A DNA stretch of 64,000 nt from Chryseobacterium potabilaquae (GTDB taxonomy: Bacteria; Bacteroidota; Bacteroidia; Flavobacteriales; Weeksellaceae). This document shows positions 35,991 through 45,237 of the stretch, one piece after another. A model generated the notes under the pieces. That model was given only the letters and a program-made list of their open reading frames with translations, was not told the origin of the DNA and did not search any database. A program made the translations under genes and the position numbers. Each line of letters opens with the position of its first letter. Position 1 is the first letter of the stretch. The stretch covers positions 28,003 to 92,002 of the forward strand of contig NZ_CACVBR010000012.1 of assembly GCF_902728265.1 (NCBI RefSeq). The letters run 5' to 3'.

Positions 35991-36386
35991 ATGAACTATC
36001 ACACAAGAAAATGGGTAAAACCTGAAGATTTAAATCCTAATCATTCTCTTTTTGGAGGAAGATTACTTCAATGGATTGATGAAGAAGCGGCTTTATATGC
36101 TATTATTCAACTTGAAAATACCAAAGTGGTCACAAAATTTATCTCCGAAATTAATTTCGTGAGCTCCGCAAAACAGGGAGATATTGTAGAAATTGGTATT
36201 GAAGTAATGAAATTTGGTGCTACATCTCTCACTTTAGCTTGTGAAGTAAGGAATAAAATGACCCATCAAACTATTATTACTGTTGATAAAATTGTAATGG
36301 TTAATCTTGATGAAGAAGGAAACCCTGCTCCACACGGAAAAACAAAAGTTGAGTTCGTAAAAGATAGATTAAATAACAAACCATGA
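35991..36386 (+). CDS. Hotdog-fold acyl-CoA thioesterase
   Basis: A 131-aa YciA-like thioesterase. Conserved parts are DLNPNHSLFGGRLLQWIDEEAA, with the catalytic Asp in the family DE pair, VVTKFISEINFVSSAKQGDIVEI and TLACEVRNKMTHQTIITVDKIVMV. It hydrolyses acyl-CoA esters in the cytoplasm. Its stop codon overlaps the ATG of the copper-type regulator gene by four bases, so it may be co-transcribed with the copper module without being functionally related. Confidence 0.85.
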   Translation: MNYHTRKWVKPEDLNPNHSLFGGRLLQWIDEEAALYAIIQLENTKVVTKFISEINFVSSAKQGDIVEIGIEVMKFGATSLTLACEVRNKMTHQTIITVDKIVMVNLDEEGNPAPHGKTKVEFVKDRLNNKP

Positions 36387-36946
36387 AAATTTTCATCAAA
36401 AATATGGTTTGTAATAGATGCATTACTGCTGTTTCAACTATTTTTAGAGAGGAAAATATTGCCATTAAATCGATACATCTAGGAGAAGTAGAAACAGAAT
36501 TTGCCGTTTCTGAAAAACATATACAAAGAATAGAAAACCATCTTTTGGAAATAGGCTTTGAAAGAATAAAAGATTCAGCAATTCAACTTATTGAGAAAAT
36601 CAAAAAAACAATTATCGTTAAAGTCAGCGAACTGGATATTTCAGAAGATTTTCTTTTATCCGAATTTCTAAGCATACAACTTCACAAAGATTATAGTTCA
36701 TTATCCAAATTATTTTCTCAAAAGGAAGGCATTACGCTGGAGCAGTTTTTTATTCTTCAAAAAATTGAAAAAACCAAAGAACTTCTTTTGTATAATGAAT
36801 ATAATGTAACAGAAATTGCTGGTAAATTAGGGTATAAAAGCGTTCAATATTTATCTTCACAATTCCGAAATATTACAGGCTTCTCTCCCACCGAATTCAA
36901 AAAACAAAAAGTCTATCATAGAAAACCATTAGATTCTTTATTGTAA
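36383..36946 (+). CDS. AraC-type regulator with an N-terminal HMA-like metal-sensing domain
   Basis: A 187-aa protein. The first 65 residues form a heavy-metal-associated-like fold with NMVCNRCITAVSTIF, whose CNRC pair is the CxxC metal site, followed by GEVETEFAV and HLLEIGFERI. The C-terminal half (about 90-180) is an AraC/XylS HTH, with NVTEIAGKLGYKSVQYLSSQFRNITGFSPTEFKK. It very probably senses copper through the CxxC and controls the CopA gene that starts 133 bases downstream. Confidence 0.85.
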   Translation: MKIFIKNMVCNRCITAVSTIFREENIAIKSIHLGEVETEFAVSEKHIQRIENHLLEIGFERIKDSAIQLIEKIKKTIIVKVSELDISEDFLLSEFLSIQLHKDYSSLSKLFSQKEGITLEQFFILQKIEKTKELLLYNEYNVTEIAGKLGYKSVQYLSSQFRNITGFSPTEFKKQKVYHRKPLDSLL

Positions 36947-37078
36947 AATTGTATTTTAATGAATTTACAATAAAGAAATTTTGCATTCTTCTTTTCTCAA
37001 TTTTATAACCATTTTCCTTAAATTTATAACTTTCCTACCCATACATTTTGGAACTTTGTATTATAAATTAAAAGGACC

Positions 37079-39904
37079 ATGGAGCAAAAGTATATTATAC
37101 AAGGAATGAGCTGTTCGGGATGTCAGAAAAAGATTTCCGAAAAACTAAATAGTCTCAAAAACATACAAGCCAGTGTTGATTTAGAAAATAATATCGCAAC
37201 CCTTATTTCAGATAAAAAAATTGAATTAGAGAGTATAAATAATTCTTTACAAGAAATAGGAAACTATAGGCTTGAAGACCTCAATCATATTGAAAAAGAA
37301 TTCATAAAACCCCAAGATAGGATTTCTCCTTCTTCTGTATATTATTGCCCTATGGAATGTGAGGGTGATAAAGTCTATTTTCAACAAGGAAAAAGATGTA
37401 CAGTTTGTAATATGTACTTAGTTCCTATTGAAGAAAAACAAGCCAAAAACCCTAATCATAAACCTTCTTATTCGTTAACAAACTTACCTGAAAGCTTTCA
37501 TAAAAACATGGGTCACTATTTTTGTCCTATGTTTTGCGAAGGAGAAAAAATCTATGATAAAAAAGGCGATTGTCCCGTTTGCCATATGCATTTGGAAGAG
37601 ATTTCAGAAAGTCTTTTTCAAAACATACCATTCCATTCCCCTAACCATCATCATGAACTTCCTAAAGTTACCGATGAAATGGCCGGTAAATATTATTGTC
37701 CAATGTATTGTGAAGGAGATAAAGTGTATGATAGCAATATCGGATGTCCGGTTTGTGGGATGGATTTAGTGAAGTATCCCGAAAAAAAGATCGTAAAATA
37801 TACTTGTCCGATGCACTCTGAAATTATTCAGGAAGAACCCGGAAATTGTCCTATTTGTGGAATGGATTTGATAAAAATAGAGGATACAAATACTGATGAT
37901 GATGAAACGTATCATATTTTAAAGAGAAAATTCATTATTTCTTTACTCTTTACGATCCCTGTATTTCTTCTTTCAATGGGAGGAATGTTTTATAGTTTCC
38001 CGATTTCTCAATCTACACAAGGAATCATTGAATTAGTTTTATCAATTCCTGTTTTATTTTACTCAGGTTGGTTCCTAATGAAAAGAGGCTGGATATCGTT
38101 TAAAACATGGAATTTAAATATGTTTAGCTTAATTACATTAGGATCTGCAGCTGCATTTATATTTAGTGCCATAGCTCTATTTTTCCCTGCGATAATTCCT
38201 CATGAAATCCGCGACCATAATCATACTATTCCTTTATATTTTGAAGCGGTATGTGTGATTGTAACACTTGTTATTTTAGGTCAGTTAATGGAAGCCGCTG
38301 CTCATAAAAAAACAGGAAATGCTATAAGAGAATTAATGAATTTATCTCCGGACGAGGCTAATCTGATTGTAAATGGAGAAGAAAAAAGAGTTTCTCTTTC
38401 TCAAGTTAAAATAGGAGATTTACTAAAAGTAAAACCGGGTGACAAAATTCCTGTTGATGGAAAAGTCATAGAAGGTCATTCTTTTATTGATGAGAGCATG
38501 ATTACCGGTGAACCTATTCCTGTTGAAAAAAATCAGTATAATCAAGTATCTTCCGGAACCATTAACGGAAATAATATATTTATTATGAAAGCAGAAAAAA
38601 TTGGTGACGATACCTTGCTTTCTCAAATTATTAAAATGGTTAACGAAGCTAGCAGAAGTAAAGCTCCCATTCAAAAACTAACGGATAAAGTATCTAAAAT
38701 ATTTGTTCCTACTGTTATTCTTATTTCTGTTCTTACATTTATTGCATGGCAATTTTTCGGTCCGGAAGGCAAAAAGAGCATATTTGCCTTTGTAAATGCT
38801 GTTGCTGTTTTAATTGTCGCTTGTCCCTGTGCATTAGGCTTAGCTACTCCCATGTCTCTTATGGTAGGAATTGGCAAGGGTGCTCACCATGGAATTCTAA
38901 TAAAAAATGCAGAAGCTCTAGAGCAAATGAATCGAATAAATGTTTTACTAACAGATAAAACAGGAACATTGACAGAAGGGAAACCCTCTATAGAGTACAT
39001 TGAAGGAATGGGTCAGGAAAATGCAGATCAAATTTTAAGTCTTGCTTATTCATTAAGTCAAAATTCTGAGCACCCCTTATCCAGCGCCATAATAAAGGAG
39101 GCTAAAAACCGGCGTTTTCCTTATGAAAAAGTAGAAAATTTTGAAAATATATCTGGGAAAGGGGTTAAAGGAAAAGTTAATGATAAAATAATATTGTTAG
39201 GAAACGAAAATTTATTGAATATCCATCAAATTTCTGTTCCAGAATCCATGAAGCAGAAAGCTATGAAAATCCAATCAAAAGCGCATACTATTTCTTATAT
39301 TGCCCAAAATAATGAAGTATTAGGATTTATTAGTTTTACTGATAAAATTAAAAAAAGTTCAAAAGCAGCTATTGAATTTTTAATACAAGAAGGTATCGAT
39401 ATTATCATGCTAACTGGGGATAATGAAAACACGGCAAAAGCTGTTGCTAATGAACTTGGTATTCGCCATTTTAAAGCCAACTGCCTTCCGAAAGATAAAT
39501 TAAATAAGGTAAAAGAACTTCAACAAGAGGGTAAAATCGTAGCTGTAGCTGGTGACGGAATTAATGATTCTCCTGCTTTAGCTCAAGCCAATGTCGGTAT
39601 CGCAATGGGAACGGGAACAGATGTAGCCATAGAAAGTTCCGAAATAACTTTATTAAGAGGAGATATATTAGGGATTGCCCAAGCCAAAAGATTAAGTAGA
39701 AAACTCATAAAGAATATCCAAGAAAATCTTTTTTTTGCATTTATTTATAACATATTAGGAATTCCTATTGCTGCAGGATTATTATATCCTTTTTTCGGAA
39801 TATTATTATCTCCTATGATTGCTGCTGCTGCGATGAGTTTTAGTTCATTATCTGTTATACTCAATTCATTACGTTTAAATTCTATAGAACTAAATCTAAA
39901 ATAA
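37079..39904 (+). CDS. copA: Copper P1B-type ATPase with HMA and four zinc-ribbon-like metal-binding motifs
   Basis: A 941-aa copper exporter. An N-terminal HMA domain has GMSCSGCQKK. Four heavy-metal-binding motifs follow at about 88-118, 147-172, 205-232 and 240-267, each like YYCPMxCEGDKVY...CPVCGMDL; the last has CPMHSEIIQEEPGNCPICGM. Pump motifs are TGEPIPVEK, VACPCALGLATP (copper-site CPC, about residue 580), DKTGTLTEGK (phosphorylated Asp), SEHPLSSAI, TGDNENTA and GDGINDSPAL. The C-terminal helices YNILGIP...AAAMSFSSLSVILNS are of the Cu+ type. It moves Cu+ out of the cytoplasm. Usual family members carry one or two such motifs; four is excessive. Confidence 0.95.
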   Translation: MEQKYIIQGMSCSGCQKKISEKLNSLKNIQASVDLENNIATLISDKKIELESINNSLQEIGNYRLEDLNHIEKEFIKPQDRISPSSVYYCPMECEGDKVYFQQGKRCTVCNMYLVPIEEKQAKNPNHKPSYSLTNLPESFHKNMGHYFCPMFCEGEKIYDKKGDCPVCHMHLEEISESLFQNIPFHSPNHHHELPKVTDEMAGKYYCPMYCEGDKVYDSNIGCPVCGMDLVKYPEKKIVKYTCPMHSEIIQEEPGNCPICGMDLIKIEDTNTDDDETYHILKRKFIISLLFTIPVFLLSMGGMFYSFPISQSTQGIIELVLSIPVLFYSGWFLMKRGWISFKTWNLNMFSLITLGSAAAFIFSAIALFFPAIIPHEIRDHNHTIPLYFEAVCVIVTLVILGQLMEAAAHKKTGNAIRELMNLSPDEANLIVNGEEKRVSLSQVKIGDLLKVKPGDKIPVDGKVIEGHSFIDESMITGEPIPVEKNQYNQVSSGTINGNNIFIMKAEKIGDDTLLSQIIKMVNEASRSKAPIQKLTDKVSKIFVPTVILISVLTFIAWQFFGPEGKKSIFAFVNAVAVLIVACPCALGLATPMSLMVGIGKGAHHGILIKNAEALEQMNRINVLLTDKTGTLTEGKPSIEYIEGMGQENADQILSLAYSLSQNSEHPLSSAIIKEAKNRRFPYEKVENFENISGKGVKGKVNDKIILLGNENLLNIHQISVPESMKQKAMKIQSKAHTISYIAQNNEVLGFISFTDKIKKSSKAAIEFLIQEGIDIIMLTGDNENTAKAVANELGIRHFKANCLPKDKLNKVKELQQEGKIVAVAGDGINDSPALAQANVGIAMGTGTDVAIESSEITLLRGDILGIAQAKRLSRKLIKNIQENLFFAFIYNILGIPIAAGLLYPFFGILLSPMIAAAAMSFSSLSVILNSLRLNSIELNLK

Positions 39905-40170
39905 ATGCGATATAAAGTGAAAGCCACAAAAATATTTTTATAAAAATAAAATATCATAACTAAAGGATATTTATCATTCTCAATATTTCAAAAAAAAACC
40001 TTTCCCAAAAAAATTATCAAACTAAAACAATATTTCAATTAAAATACACTGAAAATAAAATACTTAAAATAATCTTAAAATAAAATACTTCCAACAATAT
40101 GGTATATGTTTTGTACATCTCCTTATGTGAAAATTAACTTTTTTTAACAATTTAACTCTTATTTTATTAT

Positions 40171-41037
40171 ATGAGATATATTTTTGCAGAAAAGTCAAAA
40201 AATAGGACTTTTCTTGGGATTTTTACCATATTGTGTGCCGCTTCAACTCTACTTAATGGTTGTGATCAGAAATCAGAATGGAAAGCATCCGAACAGATCA
40301 TTACACAAAAAGACCCCATCGTAGAAATACCTCAGGAGCCAGAGGAGGAAGAATTACCTTCCGACAAAAGAGTTATATATCTTACTTTTGATGATGGTCC
40401 TAACCAAGGAACGGAAAATCTCATTAAGATTTTAAATAAGAGAAAAGTTTGTGCAACTGCTTTTATTGTGGGAAGACATCGATATGGAAGCTTACAACAA
40501 AAAGATGATTTTGAAAAACTAAAAAAAGATACTCTTATTGAGTTGGCTAATCACAGTTTTAGTCATGCTCATGGTAAGTATGTTAATTTTTACAGTAATT
40601 CTATTAACGTTATTCATGATTTTGACAGAGCAAGTGATAGTTTAAAACTATATAACAAAATTGCACGAACACCCGGAAGAAATATATGGAGATTAAATAA
40701 TATCAATTTTACAGATATAAAAAAATCCACTAAAGCAGCTGATGATCTAAGAAAAGCAGGTTATAAATTAGTGGGTTGGGATTTGGAATGGAGACCTACT
40801 AGTAGAATGACTTTGAAAGGAAACCACCAGATCATGCTAAAAAAAGTTGACAGTATTTTCTTTAATGATCTAGAAAAAACATCAAAACATCTTGTATTAC
40901 TTACTCATGATCAATATTTAACAGATCCTAATTCTCTTAATGAATTAGAAATGTTTATTGAAGAATTACAGAAAAGCAATCGATTTATTTTCAAAAAAAT
41001 TTCGGCATATCCTAGAATTAATGAGGTTTTAAATTAA
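40171..41037 (+). CDS. Polysaccharide deacetylase (CE4) lipoprotein
   Basis: A 288-aa secreted enzyme with lipoprotein signal TFLGIFTILCAASTLLNGC (Cys at residue 30). The NodB motif YLTFDDGPNQG at about residue 70 supplies the catalytic and metal Asp pair, and ANHSFSHAHG (HxxxH) the two metal His. It likely removes acetyl groups from peptidoglycan or another envelope glycan. The CE4 Arg and His motifs further on (ARTPGRNIWRL, and LLTHDQYLTD) are also present. Substrate is not determined. Confidence 0.88.
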   Translation: MRYIFAEKSKNRTFLGIFTILCAASTLLNGCDQKSEWKASEQIITQKDPIVEIPQEPEEEELPSDKRVIYLTFDDGPNQGTENLIKILNKRKVCATAFIVGRHRYGSLQQKDDFEKLKKDTLIELANHSFSHAHGKYVNFYSNSINVIHDFDRASDSLKLYNKIARTPGRNIWRLNNINFTDIKKSTKAADDLRKAGYKLVGWDLEWRPTSRMTLKGNHQIMLKKVDSIFFNDLEKTSKHLVLLTHDQYLTDPNSLNELEMFIEELQKSNRFIFKKISAYPRINEVLN

Positions 41038-41156
41038 TTGGATTAAAAGAGATAGGACTGTCTAAAAATATAAATTCTATAGATAGGCCATACCTTTAAT
41101 TCGGAAATTTTATTAATTCATTAATTTATTGCTTTAAAATTCGGAAATTTGCAGGT

Positions 41157-41816
41157 ATGAGTATTCAAGAAAACTATCATAACATAAAAAAACAACTTCC
41201 TGCCCATGTTCAATTGGTAGCAGTATCCAAAACACATCCTATTCCTGCGATTCAAGAGGTATATAATCTGGGACAGAAAGTATTCGGCGAGAATAAAGTC
41301 CAAGAACTGATGGAAAAGCAACCATACCTCCCTCAAGATATTCAATGGCATTTAATTGGACACTTACAAACCAATAAAGTAAAATATATTGCTGGGTTTA
41401 TTGATACTATTCAAAGTGTTGATTCTGCAAAATTACTTTCTGAAATTAATAAAGAAGCACTTAAACATAATCGTACGATCAATGTTTTGCTTCAGGTAAA
41501 AATTGCAGAAGAAGATAGTAAATTTGGACTTAGTATTCAAGAGGCTAAAGACATTTTCGATCTGTATATCAATGGGATATATCCTAATGTTGTCATAAAA
41601 GGTCTTATGGGAATGGCTACATTCACAACCTATGAAAATCAGATTAAAAAGGAATTTTTGATACTAAAAAACACTTTTAACGAATTAAATACATTAAAAA
41701 AACTAGAAACCTTATCAATGGGTATGAGTGATGATTTTCCCATTGCCATCGAATGCGGAGCAAATTCCATAAGAGTCGGATCTGCAATTTTTGGAAGAAG
41801 AGACTATTCAAAATAG
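41157..41816 (+). CDS. YggS-family PLP-binding protein
   Basis: A 219-aa fold-III PLP protein: VQLVAVSKTHP contains the PLP lysine, then FGENKVQEL, WHLIGHLQTNKVKYI, GLMGMATFTTY and TLSMGMSDDFPIAIECGANSIRVGSAIFG. It buffers PLP and affects amino-acid homeostasis; no enzymatic activity is established for the family. Gene is complete. Confidence 0.93.
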   Translation: MSIQENYHNIKKQLPAHVQLVAVSKTHPIPAIQEVYNLGQKVFGENKVQELMEKQPYLPQDIQWHLIGHLQTNKVKYIAGFIDTIQSVDSAKLLSEINKEALKHNRTINVLLQVKIAEEDSKFGLSIQEAKDIFDLYINGIYPNVVIKGLMGMATFTTYENQIKKEFLILKNTFNELNTLKKLETLSMGMSDDFPIAIECGANSIRVGSAIFGRRDYSK

Positions 41817-41834
41817 AATAATTAGGTACGATTT

Positions 41835-41867
41835 TTGTTAATTATTCAATCAAAAACTCTAAATTTG
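41835..41867 (+). promoter_or_regulatory. Candidate promoter of the NtrC-like regulator gene
   Basis: TTG at 41835-41837 and TAAATTTG at 41860-41867, with 22 bases between, fit the Flavobacteriales consensus. The ATG is at 41873, so the transcript would be almost leaderless. Confidence 0.55.
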
Positions 41868-41872
41868 CAACT

Positions 41873-43057
41873 ATGCAAAAAATCCTTATTGTAGAAGACG
41901 AAAAAGCGATCTCAGGAGTACTTCATAGCATTCTTTCCGATGAATTATCAAATTATGAATTTATTATTGCTGAAGATGGTCTTGAAGGTTACAAACAAAT
42001 CGAAAAAGAAGATTTCGCATTAGTGATTTCTGATATTAAGATGCCTAAGCTTTCCGGTACGGAACTTTTAAAACAAAGTTTAGTCTTGAAACCTGAAACC
42101 ACTTTCATCATGATATCAGGGCATGCTGATATTGATTCGGCAGTTTCCTGTTTAAAAGATGGTGCTTATGATTTCATTTCTAAGCCTATAGATATCAATA
42201 GACTGATAACGAGTGTTAAAAATGCATTAGCTAAAGAAACATTAAAGAAGGAAAATAAAAACCTTCAAAATGAGAATAAAACACTCAAGAAGAAAGTAAA
42301 CAAAAAGTATCAGATGATCGGTGAATCTCCTGCCTTAAAGAAGATTCAGGATATGATTGATAAAGTAGCGGCTTCTGATGCAAGGGTTCTTATTACTGGA
42401 CCTAATGGTGCCGGGAAAGAACTTGTTGCCCATGCCATCCACAATCAAAGTGATCGTGCAAAAGGTCCAATGATTGAGGTAAACTGTGCTGCTATCCCAT
42501 CTGAATTAATTGAGTCTGAATTATTTGGACATGTTAAAGGGTCTTTTACAGGTGCCATAAAAGATAAACAAGGAAAGTTTGAACAAGCATCTGATGGTAC
42601 TATCTTTCTTGATGAGATTGGAGATATGAGCTTAATTGCTCAAGCAAAGGTTTTGAGAGCATTACAAGAAAGTAAAGTTTCACCTGTAGGAAGCGATAAG
42701 GAAATAAAAGTAGATGTAAGAGTTCTTGCTGCTACCAATAAAAATATGCAGAAAGAAATAGAAGCAGGTAGATTCCGAGAAGACCTTTATCATAGACTTT
42801 CTGTAATAGAAATATATGTTCCTCCTTTGGATGAAAGAAAAGAAGATATACAATTATTAGTCGAGCATTTTTCAGGAATGATAGCAGATGAACATGGTAC
42901 TGCTATGAAAAAGTTTGATGAAGATGCGATAGAAGCGCTTAAGGTGCTTTCTTGGACTGGAAATATAAGAGAGCTGAGAAATGTCGTAGAACGATTGATC
43001 ATTTTAGGTGGAAATTCTGTATCTAAGGAAGACGTTGCAAATTTTGTTAGAAAATAA
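41873..43057 (+). CDS. NtrC-like response regulator with AAA+ domain but no DNA-binding domain
   Basis: A 394-aa protein. Receiver domain (1-120): ILIVEDEK, phosphorylated Asp in ISDIKMPKLSG (about residue 53), Lys in ISKPIDINRL. Central AAA+ domain: ITGPNGAGKELVAHAIH (Walker A variant; usual GESGTGKE), GSFTGAIKDKQGKF (usual GAFTGA), TIFLDEIGDM and RFREDLYHRLSV. The chain stops at about residue 394, just after the AAA+ lid (LRNVVERLIILGG), where a Fis-type HTH normally follows. This truncated form is known in some Bacteroidota. It may act as a protein-binding regulator or with another DNA-binding subunit. No cognate kinase or rpoN is in the window. Confidence 0.85.
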   Translation: MQKILIVEDEKAISGVLHSILSDELSNYEFIIAEDGLEGYKQIEKEDFALVISDIKMPKLSGTELLKQSLVLKPETTFIMISGHADIDSAVSCLKDGAYDFISKPIDINRLITSVKNALAKETLKKENKNLQNENKTLKKKVNKKYQMIGESPALKKIQDMIDKVAASDARVLITGPNGAGKELVAHAIHNQSDRAKGPMIEVNCAAIPSELIESELFGHVKGSFTGAIKDKQGKFEQASDGTIFLDEIGDMSLIAQAKVLRALQESKVSPVGSDKEIKVDVRVLAATNKNMQKEIEAGRFREDLYHRLSVIEIYVPPLDERKEDIQLLVEHFSGMIADEHGTAMKKFDEDAIEALKVLSWTGNIRELRNVVERLIILGGNSVSKEDVANFVRK

Positions 43058-43079
43058 CTTATAAAATATAAATATTTAT

Positions 43080-43113
43080 AAAATTTGCAGTAATCATACT
43101 GCAAATTTTTTTT
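43080..43113 (+). terminator. Terminator-like hairpin just before the MATE gene start
   Basis: Stem AATTTGCAGTA/TACTGCAAATT with a 4-base loop and eight T ends only about 10 bases before the ATG at 43123. It fits as the terminator of the upstream regulator gene, and it would also sit in the leader of any transcript continuing into the MATE gene. Confidence 0.75.
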
Positions 43114-43122
43114 GAAATTACT

Positions 43123-44484
43123 ATGAACTTTTTACATAAAAAATACACAAGTGAATGTCTAAAATTGGCTTTTCCTGTTATGTTAACACAGGTGGGACAA
43201 GTTTCAGTGAATCTATTCGACAATATTATCGTGGGAAAACTTTTAGGTGCTGAAGCATTAGCTTCGGTATCTTTAGGAAATGCGGTATTTTTCTCCATGT
43301 TTGTACTGGCATTGGGGTTTTCCTTTGCCATTCCTCCATTGGTTTCGGAGGCTCAGTCTCAAAATGATCATAAAGTAATCAATTCGGTTTTCAGCCACGG
43401 ATTTATTATCAATATTTCTGTAGGTGCAATTCTTATGGGGATTTTATTTTTAGGAATGCCTTTGCTTCATCATTCGGGGCAGCCTACCAAAATTCTTCCT
43501 AATACGATAGACTTTCTAAGTATTATGGCGATAAGTATGATTCCGTTTATGGCCTTTCAAACACTCCGAGAAGTTTCAGAAGGATTATCCTATACCATTG
43601 GAGTTACAAAAGCAACCATAATCGCTAATGTCATCAATATAATCCTTAATTATGTCTTCATTAAAGGCCTCTTCGGAATTCCACCTATGGGAGTAAAAGG
43701 ATCTGCATTAGCAACCTTAATCTCCAGGATATTTATGGTGGTTTTTCTTTATTTTGTTCTTTTAAAAGAAGAGAAAACCCGAAGATATATCAAAGACTTT
43801 TCTTTAAAAATACATGTCTTTTCAAAGAAAATGTTTAATAAAATGATAAGATTAGGCTTACCTACTGCTTTACAAATGTTTTTTGAAGTAACTGCTTTTG
43901 CGGGTGCAGCATTTATATGTGGACTCATTTCTGCCCATGATATAGCCTCTCATCAGATCGCACTAAGTATGGCTTCATTTACTTTTAATTTATGTGTAGG
44001 CTTTAGTGTTGCCTCTACTGTAATGATTGGAAGGAAGCTGGGAGAGCAAAATTATGTTGAATTAAGAGAAGTAGGAATCAATAACCTTAAAATAACTTTT
44101 ATTTTCATGTGTATTTGTGGAACTATATTTATTTTAGGTAAAAATATTTTCCCTACATTTTTCACGAAAAAAGAAGAGCTAGAGGTGATTGCGCTAGCTT
44201 CAAAATTAATGATTATAGGAGCTTTATTTCAACTTTCTGATGGAATCCAAGTGACAGCCTTAGGAATGCTAAGAGGTTTACAAGATGTGAAAATCCCTTC
44301 CATTTATACTTTTATAGCCTATTGGGTTATTACAATACCTTTAGGATATATACTTTGTGTGTCTTTGGAAATGGGAGCTTTTGGAATGTGGATTGCCTTA
44401 GGATTGGGATTAACAGTTTCCGCTGTTTTTCTAGTAAAAAGGTTTCTGAACATGTCCTTAAAGAAAATTAAACAAAATATATAA
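43123..44484 (+). CDS. MATE-family multidrug efflux transporter
   Basis: A 453-aa inner-membrane protein with about twelve hydrophobic helices and the family pseudo-repeat (AFPVMLTQVGQVSVNLFDN in the first half, LGLPTALQMFFEVTAFAGA in the second). Members export drugs or metabolites by Na+ or H+ antiport. It is preceded by a terminator and followed by one, so it seems to be a single gene. Confidence 0.92.
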   Translation: MNFLHKKYTSECLKLAFPVMLTQVGQVSVNLFDNIIVGKLLGAEALASVSLGNAVFFSMFVLALGFSFAIPPLVSEAQSQNDHKVINSVFSHGFIINISVGAILMGILFLGMPLLHHSGQPTKILPNTIDFLSIMAISMIPFMAFQTLREVSEGLSYTIGVTKATIIANVINIILNYVFIKGLFGIPPMGVKGSALATLISRIFMVVFLYFVLLKEEKTRRYIKDFSLKIHVFSKKMFNKMIRLGLPTALQMFFEVTAFAGAAFICGLISAHDIASHQIALSMASFTFNLCVGFSVASTVMIGRKLGEQNYVELREVGINNLKITFIFMCICGTIFILGKNIFPTFFTKKEELEVIALASKLMIIGALFQLSDGIQVTALGMLRGLQDVKIPSIYTFIAYWVITIPLGYILCVSLEMGAFGMWIALGLGLTVSAVFLVKRFLNMSLKKIKQNI

Positions 44485-44492
44485 ATGGTAAG

Positions 44493-44519
44493 AACAGTCT
44501 TTTTTAAGACTGTTTTTTT
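44493..44519 (+). terminator. Terminator of the MATE gene
   Basis: Stem AACAGTCTT/AAGACTGTT followed by eight T on the plus strand, shortly after the stop at 44484. Confidence 0.9.
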
Positions 44520-44548
44520 ATTCTATTAAAGAATCAGAACCATTCATA

Positions 44549-45052
44549 TTAATTGATTTTTTTTCCTACAATTTTAAGAGTTCTCTCTACTCCGTCCAGA
44601 ATAGCTACATCAGGTAATGTTCCCCAATCTTCAAATCCGAAATGTCTAAATAAATGTAAACTAGGTTCATTATGTGAAAAGATAAAGCCTAATAAAGTTT
44701 TAATGCCATACTTTCCCGCATTATCAATACAATATTGAAGAGCCTTTTTACCAATTCCTTGCCCTCTTGAACGTGGATCAAGATAGATACTTACTTCTAC
44801 CGTTGTGTGATATGCTGGCCTTCCATAAAATGAAGAAAAGCTTACCCATCCCAAGATAGTATGCTTACTATCTTCAATCATCCAAAGTGGTCTTGTTTCC
44901 AAATTATGCTCATTAAACCATTCTTTCCGACTTTCTACGGATATATTTTGCGTATCTGCTGTTACCATTCTTGAAGGGATCGTTGAATTATAGATTTCTA
45001 CTATTTTTTCTAAATCTTCAAGAATAGCATCTCTGAAAATAATTTCTCTCAT
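44549..45052 (-). CDS. GNAT N-acetyltransferase, phosphinothricin-acetyltransferase-like
   Basis: A 167-aa enzyme. Phosphinothricin-acetyltransferase-type signs are REIIFRDAILEDLEKIVEIYN, AYHTTVEVSIYLDPRSRGQGIGKKAL (acetyl-CoA loop) and HLFRHFGFEDWGTLP. The substrate may be an amino acid or xenobiotic amine. Detoxification is only a guess. Confidence 0.85.
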   Translation of the reverse strand: MREIIFRDAILEDLEKIVEIYNSTIPSRMVTADTQNISVESRKEWFNEHNLETRPLWMIEDSKHTILGWVSFSSFYGRPAYHTTVEVSIYLDPRSRGQGIGKKALQYCIDNAGKYGIKTLLGFIFSHNEPSLHLFRHFGFEDWGTLPDVAILDGVERTLKIVGKKIN

Positions 45053-45237
45053 TATTCAAAAATTCAATGCCATTCGTGACTAAAATATTTTATTAAATAA
45101 AAAAACCATCACAAGGACAGTTTTAAAGTTATTTTTTAATTATTTATTTCAGAATTAAGTGGTTTCCATAGAAATTAAAAATATAATCATAAAGTTTATG
45201 GTTGCCTACTATAAAAATAAGTATTTCTGTGATCTTA

